Position numbers and translations under genes: made by a program. The notes beneath the pieces were generated by a model. It searched no databases. It had not been told where the DNA came from and saw only the letters and a program-made list of their open reading frames with translations. A stretch of DNA of 64,000 nucleotides from CAVQMC01 sp963713505 (lineage in GTDB: Bacteria > Bacteroidota > Ignavibacteria > Ignavibacteriales > Ignavibacteriaceae), in contig CAVQMC010000029.1 of assembly GCA_963713505.1 (NCBI GenBank), positions 73,125 to 137,124 on the forward strand, read 5' to 3'. Position 1 is the first letter of the stretch. The number at the start of each line of letters is the position of its first letter. Shown here piece by piece: positions 28,333-38,025 of the stretch.

Positions 28333-29655
28333 ATGTCAACAACCAACCCTGAATTAAATTTAACTAAAAACGAACCAACTCCATTTTATAGATGGATGGT
28401 TCTGCTGTTTTTAAGTTTAGCAATGTTCGGCAATTATTATGTTTACGATTCAATTTCCCTAGTTGCCGACCAATTAAAAACCCAGCTTAATTATACTGAT
28501 TTGGATATAGGACAATTATATTCTTATTATAGTTTTGCTGCGATCTTAGTATTGATATTCGGCGGAATTTTGGTTGATAAATGGGGAACTAAAAAATCTG
28601 CAATTGTTTTTGCAATAATATGTACTGTATCAGGGTTCATTGTTGCATTTGCTGACAATCTATGGTTAATGCTTGCAGGGAGATTTCTTTTAGGAGTTGG
28701 TTCAGAACCGATGATTGTAGCAGTTACTGTTGCAATTGCGAAATGGTTTAAAGGAAAACAATTAAGTTTTGCTCTCGGTGTTAATCTTTTTCTTGCACGA
28801 GCGGGCACATACGCAGTTGATAACTCTCCTTCAATTTTTCCCGGTGCTTACAGCGGCGGTTATGCAGGACCATTATTTATTGCAGCTTTAATCGGAACAT
28901 TTGCATTAGGCGGAATACTTATTTATGCATCAATTGAACATAGAGGTGAAAAATTATTTGTACTTGGAGAAGGAGGTAAGACTGATAAAATTGTTTTTAA
29001 GGACTTTTTCAAGTTTAATAAATCTTTCTGGTACATAACATTTTTATGTGTAACTTTTTATTCCGCAATATTTCCATTCAGAGCTTTTGCAGTTAAGTTT
29101 TTTATGGAAAGCCACGATATAACACGTGAAATGGCTGGAAGTCTTATCTCTGCTTTACCTTTAGCTGCAATGATTGCAACTCCTTTAATTGGATTGCTTG
29201 TTGATTATATTGGCAAACGAGCTTTGCTTATGACATTCGGTTCAATTTTATTATTGCCTGTTTACTTGATCATGGGTTATACAAACATTTCACTTTATTT
29301 CCCTGTAATTTTAATGGGAGTCGCTTTCTCTTTAATTCCTGCAGTTATGTGGCCTGCCGTTGCATATATTGTCGAAGAAAAACGGCTTGGTTCTGCTTAT
29401 GCATTAATGACATTAATTCAGCAAATTGGTATGGGACTTTTCCCGATAGTCGTAGGCGCTGCAAATGATTTTGAAGGTGCAAGTGCAGCAAATCCTGCCG
29501 GTTATCATTTGGGAATGTGGATATTCTCTATACTCGGTGTATTAGGACTTATATTTGCATACTTATTAAGAAAATCGGAAACAGGCCCGAATGGACATGG
29601 ACTTGAATTAAGCAAAGCTGAAGCAGATAGAAGAAGGCTTGCTGAGTCAACATGA
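28333..29655 (+). CDS. Major facilitator superfamily transporter
   Basis: The 440-residue protein has 12 predicted transmembrane helices. The loop 2-3 motif reads GGILVDKWGTKKSA (about residues 76-90), the MFS signature G-x-x-x-D-x-x-G-x-K-x. A second copy, GLLVDYIGKRALL, lies near 292-304 between helices 8 and 9. Helix 4 has GRFLLGVGSEPMIVAV. The substrate is not apparent; neighbours give no clear hint. Confidence 0.88.
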   Translation: MSTTNPELNLTKNEPTPFYRWMVLLFLSLAMFGNYYVYDSISLVADQLKTQLNYTDLDIGQLYSYYSFAAILVLIFGGILVDKWGTKKSAIVFAIICTVSGFIVAFADNLWLMLAGRFLLGVGSEPMIVAVTVAIAKWFKGKQLSFALGVNLFLARAGTYAVDNSPSIFPGAYSGGYAGPLFIAALIGTFALGGILIYASIEHRGEKLFVLGEGGKTDKIVFKDFFKFNKSFWYITFLCVTFYSAIFPFRAFAVKFFMESHDITREMAGSLISALPLAAMIATPLIGLLVDYIGKRALLMTFGSILLLPVYLIMGYTNISLYFPVILMGVAFSLIPAVMWPAVAYIVEEKRLGSAYALMTLIQQIGMGLFPIVVGAANDFEGASAANPAGYHLGMWIFSILGVLGLIFAYLLRKSETGPNGHGLELSKAEADRRRLAEST

Positions 29656-29972
29656 GGAAATGTTAGAGGTCAGTTGTTAGTTGTCAATTAATTAAAGTTT
29701 ACAATATTTAAATTGATTTAATTATTTAATTGATAATTAAGACTTAAAATTATCAGTTGAAATTAAAATTTATCTTGACAATTACAATTTTTAATTTCGT
29801 CTGCATGTTAAGCAGAGTCAATCCAAGTTTTTGGGAGATACACATTCAGCTTCAATTATTAATTTCATAAATATTATTAATATATTACATGTAACCAAAA
29901 TTCAATTTGGTTCGTCTTTTGATAAATGGGTTTTCATTTTAATAAACAGTTCTTAATTCAAATGGGAGAATT
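29656..29972. other. AT-rich intergenic stretch
   Basis: These 317 bases hold no gene, strong hairpin or recognised repeat. Short mirrored TTAATTAA-type runs are present but are expected by composition. Confidence 0.5.
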
Positions 29973-31355
29973 ATGAAACTAAAACTTTCCTTATTCATAT
30001 TCATTATCTTTATTTTTCTAGTAAAAGTAAACGCTCAAAATTACGGTTTGGATAATGCCAATCCTCAATTGTTTTCTAAATATAGAATTCCAGATACAAA
30101 ACTTAATTTATATTCTTTAGGTTCCGGCTTAAGTTTTAATACTAATAAATATAACGAAGTCAATTCCACTGATTTGAATAATTATTACCATTCTTCATTT
30201 AGTTTTAATATTAACCCGCGATATTATATTCTGCAGGAAACTGATAAAAGTTATTTAAAAATAAACGCTTTATTTAGCGGAGGATATGGACATTATTTTT
30301 CCAAAAATCAAAGTTCGAGCAGTGAATTCATAAATACTAATAAACGAAACCAGTATAGTGTGAATATTAATTCAAGTTTTGATCTTAACAATTATCTAAA
30401 TAGAAGCAGCTTTTATTATTCAATTGGTTCTGATATTTTAGTAAACATTACTGATACTAAACAGAATAATTCAAATAATGGAACTAGTTACGATATTTAT
30501 CAAAGCAATAAGTCTCAATCATATAATTTTAATTTCGGTTTTGGATTAGGTAAAATAAGAGATGTAACTCCGGTTGTTTCTGCAATAAGATTTCAAGAAA
30601 GACTTAAGCAATTAAATTTATTGAACACTAATTTATCAGATAAAACAATTGAAGATATTGCACAGCAATTTTCCAGACATGTATATTATGGCCAAGTTTA
30701 TGATAGACCCGAAAAATATTTTTGGGATGGAATTGATAAAACCTTACAAAATGACGGAGTTTCTTTACAAGGATTAAATTTATATGCAGATTCATATTTA
30801 AAGGAAACTTTGAACGAAATAAGGTTTTTAAGACAGGAAGGATTTTGGATGGGAATAAATGCAGAAGTAAATTACCAAAATTATTATTCTAACCAGAGCC
30901 TGAACGGATATACTTTGGATGAAGAGTTGTTTGCTTTAGCAAATTTCTATGCTGAATATAGTCATCAGCTTAATCTAAAATCACAGTTAAATTTTAAATT
31001 TTCAATAAGCGGCGGACCCGATGTTTTAAATAATCCTTCTATTAGGCAGAAATATTTAATGTCTGCAGATGTTGGATATCATTATGAACTGACAGATCGG
31101 TTATTAATTTCTTCAACGGAACAATTTGATCTTACTTTTTACAACAGTACAATTCAAGGAAAAAATTTAAGTAACCAGTTAAGTATAGGCATTAATTATT
31201 TTATTGAAGATAATTTAACCTTAAACGCAAATTATTCTTGGTATTATTCAGTTTATAAGAATTCCATTTATAGTGATCAACAAATGAACACCAACAGTCA
31301 CAATTTAAATATTGGCTTCACATATTATTTCAGCAAAGCTTTAATAGCAATGTGA
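29973..31355 (+). CDS. Probable outer-membrane beta-barrel protein
   Basis: The 460-residue protein has a signal peptide (LSLFIFIIFIFLVKVNAQ). Long alternating strands rich in Tyr, Asn and Ser follow (FSFNINPRYYIL, YSVNINSSFDLNN, YNFNFGFGLGKIRDV). Later strands read GFWMGINAEVNYQNYYS, LNIGFTYYFSKALIAM and similar. The pattern of paired amphipathic strands, each ending near an aromatic residue, suggests a barrel in the outer membrane. A helical middle (residues 200-280) may form a plug or periplasmic domain. No named family was recognised. Confidence 0.65.
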   Translation: MKLKLSLFIFIIFIFLVKVNAQNYGLDNANPQLFSKYRIPDTKLNLYSLGSGLSFNTNKYNEVNSTDLNNYYHSSFSFNINPRYYILQETDKSYLKINALFSGGYGHYFSKNQSSSSEFINTNKRNQYSVNINSSFDLNNYLNRSSFYYSIGSDILVNITDTKQNNSNNGTSYDIYQSNKSQSYNFNFGFGLGKIRDVTPVVSAIRFQERLKQLNLLNTNLSDKTIEDIAQQFSRHVYYGQVYDRPEKYFWDGIDKTLQNDGVSLQGLNLYADSYLKETLNEIRFLRQEGFWMGINAEVNYQNYYSNQSLNGYTLDEELFALANFYAEYSHQLNLKSQLNFKFSISGGPDVLNNPSIRQKYLMSADVGYHYELTDRLLISSTEQFDLTFYNSTIQGKNLSNQLSIGINYFIEDNLTLNANYSWYYSVYKNSIYSDQQMNTNSHNLNIGFTYYFSKALIAM

Positions 31356-31690
31356 GAGTAAAAATTCAAAAAATTTTATTTAAAAGGTAACTATCAAATT
31401 TTGTTGATTTATAAAAAGTATTGTCATTTATAGATAATTATTTTTAAATTTAAAAAGAAGAGTTTTATAGCAAATTTTGATAATAATTCTGTAGTTGAAC
31501 CTTAAGGGGAAATTCTCATTTCTTATAAGATTTTTCCTTATTTTTATATTATTTTGTTATATTGCAGGTACTAAGGTTATTAAAATTAAATGGATTGCTG
31601 ATTTTTTTAATAATTAACTCAATATAAGATACAGTATCATTTTAATTTTAATATTATTATGTTATGATAGTTAAAGATTGTAAGTAAGCA
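31356..31690. other. AT-rich intergenic stretch
   Basis: These 335 bases have no gene. GTTGAACCTTAAGGGGAAAT near 31494 resembles a degraded edge of the GTTGAACCTCTACGAGG repeats seen at 22-24 kb. Promoter signals could not be fixed. Confidence 0.4.
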
Positions 31691-32458
31691 ATGGTAAAGA
31701 TTAAATACTATTTTCTGTTGTTTTTTGCAGTGTCCGTATTTTATTCCGGACAAACTTATGCCCAGTCATTTGGATTTGGATGTTTAGGCTTTGTCGGCGG
31801 ATTTGGAGGATTTAGTTATCAAAAATACGGCCCTTCCGGGCTTAATTCATATATTAAGAATTTTAATGAAATAAGGAATGATTCGCTTACAACTCCAATG
31901 GGGAATTTTGGAACTGCAAAAGGTTATAGAGTCGGTCTCAATTTTTTCAGAGCTAAATTCACAAATTTTATTCTTACTGCTAAAGGTTTCTACGAAACTT
32001 TAAATGAAAAACATGAATCCATTGAAAAACTTGTAAACGGTACAAGAACAAATACTTTTGAAGTAGGATTGAAAAACTGGGGAATTGGGGTTGATATCGG
32101 CTTAACAATTACTAATGGTTTAAGCTGGAAAATAATCGATGGTGCACTTCATTTTAACTCTGCAACTTTTACAGATACTCAAAATGCTCCCGGTGTTGAT
32201 ACAAAAGTAACCGAATATAAAAATACTTCTTCTTCACTCGGTTATTCGATAGGTACTGGATTTATTTTGTCTTTAATTGAAGATTATATCAGCTTAGAAG
32301 GTACTGCCGGATATACTTCAATTACTATTGATCAAATGCAGTCCGATAAAGGTGCATTATTAACTGTGAATGAAAATTCTTCAACTGTTATGAAAAATTT
32401 TATTGATAACGGCGGATTCAGTGCAGTTGTTCAATTGAATGTTGGTTTTCCTTTATAA
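31691..32458 (+). CDS. Secreted envelope protein, likely small beta-barrel
   Basis: The 255-residue protein has a signal peptide (KYYFLLFFAVSVFYSGQTYAQ). A glycine-rich start follows (SFGFGCLGFVGGFGGFSY), then regular strands such as GYRVGLNFFRAKFTNFILTAKGFYET, NWGIGVDIGLTI, SLGYSIGTGFILSLIEDYISLEGTAGY and the terminal FSAVVQLNVGFPL. It looks like an outer-membrane porin-like fold. No family recognised. It precedes the M29 peptidase gene by 30 bases. Confidence 0.6.
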   Translation: MVKIKYYFLLFFAVSVFYSGQTYAQSFGFGCLGFVGGFGGFSYQKYGPSGLNSYIKNFNEIRNDSLTTPMGNFGTAKGYRVGLNFFRAKFTNFILTAKGFYETLNEKHESIEKLVNGTRTNTFEVGLKNWGIGVDIGLTITNGLSWKIIDGALHFNSATFTDTQNAPGVDTKVTEYKNTSSSLGYSIGTGFILSLIEDYISLEGTAGYTSITIDQMQSDKGALLTVNENSSTVMKNFIDNGGFSAVVQLNVGFPL

Positions 32459-32488
32459 AAATTTGATTAAAATTAAATTAGTGTAAAA

Positions 32489-33454
32489 ATGAAATTAACT
32501 AAACTCGATTCGGCATCTGAAATTGCAATTAAAGTTTGCATGAAAGTTAAGAAGAATGAAAAAATTCTTGTTATTACAGATGAACAAAAAAGAGAAATTG
32601 GTTATTCATTATATACAAATGCTTTGAGATTAGGCTATAAATCATTACTTGTTGAGATGAAATCCGGCAAAGTTAATGGTGAGGAACCGCCGGAAGAAGT
32701 TGCTGAATTAATGCAGAAGTTTGATGTTGTTTTTTGTCCGACTGCTAAATCATTAACTCACACAGATGCAAGAAGAGCTGCTAGTGCAAAGGGAGTCAGA
32801 GTTGCAACTTTTCCGGGAATTACAAAAGATGTAATGATTAGAGGTTTAAATGCAGATTATAAAAAGATCGCTCGTTTATCAATTAAATTAAAAAAGATTT
32901 TAGAAAAAGGAGAAAGAGTAAAAATTTATTCACCTGCAGGTACAGATCTTTCATTTTCAATTCTGGGAAGGAGAGCTATAGCAAGTAAAGGGTTATTCCA
33001 CCTTGCGGGCGAAAGTGGAAACTTGCCTACAGGTGAAACTTTTTTGGCTCCTGTTGAAGGAACTGCCAAAGGAGTTTTCGTAGTTGACGGTTCAATGGCC
33101 GGATTAGGATTAATTAAAAACACAAATATTAAAATTAACGTCCGCAAAGGTTTTGCCGAAGAGATTACCGGCTCTAAATTAGCAGCAAAACTAAAAAAAC
33201 AATTAGATTCGGTCGGCAGGGAAGCGAGAAATATAGCTGAATTCGGAATCGGGACAAATGATAGTGCAAAGCTTAGCGGAGTTCTGCTTGAAGATGAAAA
33301 AGTAATGGGAACTGTTCACATTGCACTTGGTAACAATATTTCTATGGGCGGAAGTGTAAATGTTCCTATTCACTTAGACGGAGTTATTAAAAAACCCACT
33401 GTTTATTTGGATGGTAAATTATTAATGCAAGATGGAAAACTTTTAATTCATTAA
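32489..33454 (+). CDS. Aminopeptidase of the M29 (aminopeptidase T) family
   Basis: The 321-residue cytoplasmic protein has features of the M29 metallo-aminopeptidases. These are an N-terminal alpha/beta domain (KKNEKILVITDEQKREIGYSLYTNALRLGYKSLLVEM), FDVVFCPTAKSLTHTDARRAA, and the catalytic part with HLAGESGNLPTGETFLAPVEGTAKG and NIAEFGIGTNDSAKLSG. A further element is GTVHIALGNNISMGGSVNVPIHLDGVI, which includes metal-binding histidines. It releases N-terminal residues from peptides. Its position 30 bases after an envelope protein gene may be coincidental. Confidence 0.85.
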   Translation: MKLTKLDSASEIAIKVCMKVKKNEKILVITDEQKREIGYSLYTNALRLGYKSLLVEMKSGKVNGEEPPEEVAELMQKFDVVFCPTAKSLTHTDARRAASAKGVRVATFPGITKDVMIRGLNADYKKIARLSIKLKKILEKGERVKIYSPAGTDLSFSILGRRAIASKGLFHLAGESGNLPTGETFLAPVEGTAKGVFVVDGSMAGLGLIKNTNIKINVRKGFAEEITGSKLAAKLKKQLDSVGREARNIAEFGIGTNDSAKLSGVLLEDEKVMGTVHIALGNNISMGGSVNVPIHLDGVIKKPTVYLDGKLLMQDGKLLIH

Positions 33455-33612
33455 AAATTTTATCATATTGATATACATTACATTTTTTGAGTATCCTGCA
33501 ACTTTTTAATACTTTATTATTCTAATACTTTTAATTAAATTTTAGTAAAGATTTTACATGCTATATTCTTTGCATGTATCAACTATTTTTAAGTAAAAAA
33601 TTAGGTGAATTA

Positions 33613-34173
33613 ATGGCATTATTACCAGTAACACTTTTTGGTGATAAAATTTTAAGAAAAAAAGCAAGCCCGGTTAAAGAAGTTGATTTTGAAGTAATTG
33701 AGCTTATAAAAAATATGTTCGATACAATGCGTAATGCAAACGGAATCGGATTAGCGGCAAACCAGGTAGGAGCAGATAAATCAATTTTTGTTATAGATAT
33801 TTCTGTTGTAGAAGGTTATGAAGATACTAAACCACTAGCCCTTATAAATCCCGAAATTGTAAATCGTTCAGAAGAAAAAGTTATTATTGAAGAAGGTTGT
33901 TTGAGTATTCCCGATATTAGAGCCGAAGTTGAGAGACCTGAAAAAATTGTAATTCAATATCAGGATACAGATTTAAATACCCACACTTTGGAAGCCGATG
34001 AATTATTAGCCAGAGTACTTCAGCATGAATATGATCATTTACAGGGAATTTTGTTTACGGATAAAATTGCAGATGATCTTAAAAAGAAATTCAAACGAGA
34101 TCTAAATAAAATTAAAAACAGAAAAATTGAAGTTGATTATCCTGTTACCGAAGACATGGATTATTCATTATGA
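33613..34173 (+). CDS. def: Peptide deformylase
   Basis: The product removes the formyl group from nascent proteins. The three metal-enzyme motifs are present: GLAANQVG (46-53), EGCLSIP (94-100) and HEYDHL (138-143). The metal ligands are the Cys of EGC and both His of HEYDH. The start at 33613 is chosen because it gives the standard N-terminus MALLPVTLFGDKILRKKA and has AGGTGA upstream. The open frame runs back to 33574. It is followed 18 bases later by fmt, the enzyme that adds the formyl group to initiator tRNA, a classic pairing. Confidence 0.95.
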   Translation: MALLPVTLFGDKILRKKASPVKEVDFEVIELIKNMFDTMRNANGIGLAANQVGADKSIFVIDISVVEGYEDTKPLALINPEIVNRSEEKVIIEEGCLSIPDIRAEVERPEKIVIQYQDTDLNTHTLEADELLARVLQHEYDHLQGILFTDKIADDLKKKFKRDLNKIKNRKIEVDYPVTEDMDYSL

Positions 34174-34191
34174 TTTTCCGGATGAATTAAT

Positions 34192-35092
34192 ATGAATATT
34201 ATTTTCATGGGCACTCCGGATTTTGCCATCCCTTCATTAAAAAAATTAGTTGAAAGCAGTCATAATGTAATTGCTGTTGTTACCGCACCCGATAAAGCTA
34301 GGGGACGCGGACAAAAAGTTTCATTCACTCCAATTAAGGAATTTGCTTTAAAAAATAATATTAAAATTCTCCAGCCTGAAAAATTAAAAAATCCAAATTT
34401 TATAAGTGAATTAAAATCATTAAATGCAGATTTATTTGTAATAGTTGCATTTAAAATTCTTCCGCCTGAAGTTTTTACAATTCCTCCAAAAGGTTCTTTT
34501 AATCTTCATGCATCTTTGCTTCCAAAATATAGAGGAGCAGCTCCAATTCAATGGTCTTTAATTAAATGGTGAAAAAGAAACCGGCGTTACAACTTTTGCA
34601 CTTGAAGAGAAAGTTGATACAGGGAATATTTATCTGCAGGAAAAAATAAAAATTGATGATGTAGATAATTTGGAATCACTGCATGATAAACTTAGTGAAC
34701 TCGGTGCTGATGTAGTTTTAAGAACAGTTAATATGATTGATAAAGAAGATTATAAATTAATTCAGCAGGATAATTCACTCGCAACTCCAGCTCCAAAAAT
34801 CAAAAAAGAAACCTGCAGAATTAATTGGAATAAATCTGCCGAAGAAATTCATAATTTAATAAGAGGACTTTCTCCAATTCCCGGAGCTTTCTTTGAATAC
34901 AATAACAAAACATTTAAAGTTTATAAATCCAAAGTATGCGGAATAAATGATATCAAACCGGGAGAGTTGAGAATTGATAAAAGCACTCTCTTAATCGGCT
35001 GCGGAAAAAGCTCACTTGAAATTCTTGAAATTCAGCAGGAAGGTCATAAAAGATTAAAAATTGAAGAATTTCTGCGTGGTTTCCGTCTGTAG
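34192..35092 (+). CDS. fmt: Methionyl-tRNA formyltransferase (one frameshift)
   Basis: The enzyme formylates initiator Met-tRNA. The N-domain has MGTPDFAIPSLKKL and the catalytic region NLHASLLPKYRGAAPIQWSLI. At about 34564-34566 an extra A in ATTAAATGG produces a premature stop; without it the reading continues NGEKETGVTTFALEEKVDTGNIY. The C-domain (APKIKKETCRINWNKSAEEIHNLIRGLSPIPGAFFEY) then runs to 35092. Total corrected length is about 299 residues, normal for the family. It lies downstream of def. Confidence 0.92.
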
Positions 35093-35246
35093 TGATTAAA
35101 ATAACTTCCATGTTTTCGTTAAAATCTTAACTTTGCTTATTCTTTTTCGGGCGAATTTATAGACGAACATATTTTACTGATTAAGTCAATTACTAATTAA
35201 CTCCGGCTAGTAATCACATCTTTATTTTAAAAATTAAGGGATAGGA

Positions 35247-36615
35247 ATGAACTTTAAGAAAAATATTTTGGAAACTGTTGGCAATACACCATTAGTAAAA
35301 CTGAATAATTTAAGCAAAGGATTAAAACCCCAGATTTTTGCAAAACTGGAATCTTTTAATCCCGGCGGGAGTGTTAAAGATAGAATTGGAATTGCAATGA
35401 TTGAAGCCGCAGAACGAAACGGCGAACTAAAACCCGGCGGAACAATCGTTGAAGCAACCAGCGGAAATACCGGAATCGGACTTGCAATTGCGTGTGCGAT
35501 TAAAGGTTATAATTGTATATTCGTTGTAACCGATAAAGTCAGTACTGAAAAAATAAATTATTTAAAAGCTTTTGGTGCGGATGTAATAGTTGTTTCCAAC
35601 GCAGTGAAACACGACAGCAAAGATTATTATGTAAATGTTGCAAAACAAATTGCTGCTGAAAATGATAATACTTTGTTCATGTATCAATATTCCAATCCTG
35701 CAAATCCTCAAGTTCATTATAACACAACGGGTCCTGAAATTTGGGATGCAACGGATGGTAAAATCACTCATTTTATTTCTTCAATTGGAACCGGCGGAAC
35801 AATAAGCGGAACGGGAAAATTCTTAAAAGAAAAAAATAAAGATATAAAAGTAATTGCCGCAGATCCTTACGGGTCAATTTTTCATGAATATAAAGAAACA
35901 GGCAAATTAATTGAAGGCACTCCTTATCTGGTTGAGGGAATTGGACAGGATTGCTTGCCTTCCAATGTTCATTTTGAATATATAGATAGAATAATAAATG
36001 TAACCGATCTTGATTCTTTTAATTATGCTAGAATGCTTACAAAAGAGGAAGGCATTTTCTGCGGTGGATCAACCGGAACAATTTTATACGTTGCTTTACA
36101 AGTTGCAAAAGATCTTTCTGAAAATGATGTGATGGTTTTTATGGTTTGTGATACCGGAGAAAGATATTTATCTAAATTCCATAGTGAAGAATGGCTGAGA
36201 GAAAAAAGATTATTGCCAACTGAAGTTAGAACTTTAGGTGATATTTGCAAAGTTAAAAACAACGGCAGACACACGGAATTAATTTATCTTCATGCTCAAG
36301 ATAAGATTAAAGCTGCTGTTGAACTATTAAACAACAAGGGATTTTCTCAAATTCCAATCATTGATGATGGAGAATCTGTTGGAAGTTTAAGAGAAGCAAA
36401 GCTTATGGCAAGTCTTAGTTCATAATCCTGATCTGCTCGATTCTAATGTAGAAAAAATTATGGGACCAAGTTTTCCAACTTTAGATGAAAGAACTGAATT
36501 AAATGTTGTTAAAAGATTATTAAGCGATTCACCTGCGGTTTTAGTTGCTGAGTATGGAAGAATAATTGACATTGTGACAAGATATGATATTATTGAGTAC
36601 ACAAACTTAAGTTAA
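35247..36615 (+). CDS. Cystathionine beta-synthase-type enzyme with CBS domains (one frameshift)
   Basis: This PLP enzyme condenses serine (or an activated serine) with homocysteine or sulfide. The PLP lysine is Lys44 in NPGGSVKDR. The phosphate-binding and substrate loops are EATSGNTGIGLA (about 69-80) and SSIGTGGTISGTGKFL (about 177-192). The C-terminal third carries a CBS pair, as in cystathionine beta-synthase rather than plain CysK. One extra T near 36415 breaks the frame after LREAKLMASL; corrected, it continues VHNPDLLDSNVEKIMGPSFP and ends at 36615. It is followed by a cystathionine gamma-lyase-type gene, giving a transsulfuration pair. Confidence 0.9.
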
Positions 36616-36656
36616 TTTTTCACATATAAATTTTGAAATAAGAAGGAATAAATTTT

Positions 36657-37790
36657 ATGGGCTTTTCAACTGATGCAATTCATGCCGGACAAATTCCGGA
36701 TCCCACAACCGGTGCGGTTATTACTCCGATTTATCAGACTTCTACTTATGCCCAGGAAGAACTCGGCAAAAATAAAGGTTTTGAATACGGAAGAACTCAT
36801 AATTTAACCAGAGCTTCTTTGGAAAATAATATTGCAGTGCTGGAAAAAGGAAAATATGGAATTGCTTTTGCTTCCGGTTTAGCGGCAACACATTCTATAA
36901 TGAGTTTGGTCAAAGCAGGAGATCATGTTATTGTTTCGAATAATGTTTACGGCGGAACTTACAGGCTATTTGAATTAGTAATGAAAAATTATGGTTTAAA
37001 TTATTCCTGGGTTAATACAACTGATTTAAAAAACATTGAAAAAGAAATTAAAGAAAATACAAAATTAGTTTTTGTTGAAACTCCTACAAATCCGATGCTG
37101 AATTTAACGGATTTAAAAGGAGTCGCAGAAATCTGTAAGAAAAATAATTTAATAAGCGTTGCAGACAATACTTTTATGAGTCCGTATTTTCAAAATCCGC
37201 TTACACTTGGAATTGATGTAGTTGTCCATAGTTCTACAAAATATTTAAACGGCCACAGCGATGTAATTGGCGGAATAGTATTAACAAGTAATGAAAAAAT
37301 TCATGAAAGATTAAGATATATTCAAAATGCAGCCGGAGGAGTTCCTTCTCCTTTTGATTGCTGGCTGGTTTTAAGATCTACAAAAACTTTGGCTGTCAGA
37401 ATGGAAAGACATAACAAAAATGCAGTTGAACTTGCTAAATATCTGGAAGATTCAAAGATTGCTAAAAAAGTTATTTATCCCGGCTTACCTTCTCATCCTC
37501 AGCATGAACTTGCAAAAAAACAGATGCGCGGATTCGGCGGAATGATCTCAGCAGATTTTGGTGATGCTGAAACTGCAAAAAAACTTTTAAAAAATGTTAA
37601 AATTTTTACTTTAGGCGAAAGTCTCGGCGGAGTTGAAAGTTTAATTTCTCATCCTGCAAGTATGACTCATGGAGCAGTTCCGAAGGAAGAAAGAGAAAAG
37701 CTTGGCATTACGGATAGTCTTGTAAGATTCTCTGTTGGAATTGAAGATATTGAAGATTTGGTTGCAGATATTAAAAATGCATTAAAGTAG
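36657..37790 (+). CDS. Cystathionine gamma-synthase/gamma-lyase family PLP enzyme
   Basis: The 377-residue enzyme has the Cys/Met metabolism PLP fold: GFSTDAIHAGQIPDPTTGAVITPIYQTSTY at the start and FVETPTNPMLNLTDL in the middle. The PLP lysine is Lys195 in VVHSSTKYLNGHSDVIGG, and SLGGVESLISHPASMTH lies near the end. Placement 41 bases after a cystathionine beta-synthase-type gene favours gamma-lyase activity in reverse transsulfuration; gamma-synthase activity cannot be ruled out. It has an AGAAGGAA ribosome site and a hairpin at 37840-37863 downstream. Confidence 0.92.
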   Translation: MGFSTDAIHAGQIPDPTTGAVITPIYQTSTYAQEELGKNKGFEYGRTHNLTRASLENNIAVLEKGKYGIAFASGLAATHSIMSLVKAGDHVIVSNNVYGGTYRLFELVMKNYGLNYSWVNTTDLKNIEKEIKENTKLVFVETPTNPMLNLTDLKGVAEICKKNNLISVADNTFMSPYFQNPLTLGIDVVVHSSTKYLNGHSDVIGGIVLTSNEKIHERLRYIQNAAGGVPSPFDCWLVLRSTKTLAVRMERHNKNAVELAKYLEDSKIAKKVIYPGLPSHPQHELAKKQMRGFGGMISADFGDAETAKKLLKNVKIFTLGESLGGVESLISHPASMTHGAVPKEEREKLGITDSLVRFSVGIEDIEDLVADIKNALK

Positions 37791-37839
37791 TTAATAAAGT
37801 TTATTATCTAAAATCATTTTCTAATTATTTGTTTTAATT

Positions 37840-37863
37840 TTCTCCCAGGTTAAACCGGGAGAA
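37840..37863 (+). terminator. Terminator after the gamma-lyase-type gene
   Basis: The stem TTCTCCC/GGGAGAA has an AGGTTAAACC loop that can pair further; it is followed by AT-rich sequence, 50 bases after the stop. Confidence 0.65.
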
Positions 37864-38025
37864 TTATATAATCTAAAATACCTTCATTTTTTTTATTATT
37901 TTCTAAATTTATCTCATAAAATTAAGCTTACTTCAATTTTCAATTGGGCAATTATTTTCTGTATCAATTAACAAAGATAATTCTTAATTTTGTAGTGGAA
38001 AATTATTAAAAGAAAAGGGGTTAAT

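Noticed and set aside
35093..35246. A SAM or other riboswitch upstream of the sulfur amino acid genes
   Set aside because: The 154-base leader shows no recognisable conserved core and is too AT-rich for a confident stem arrangement.
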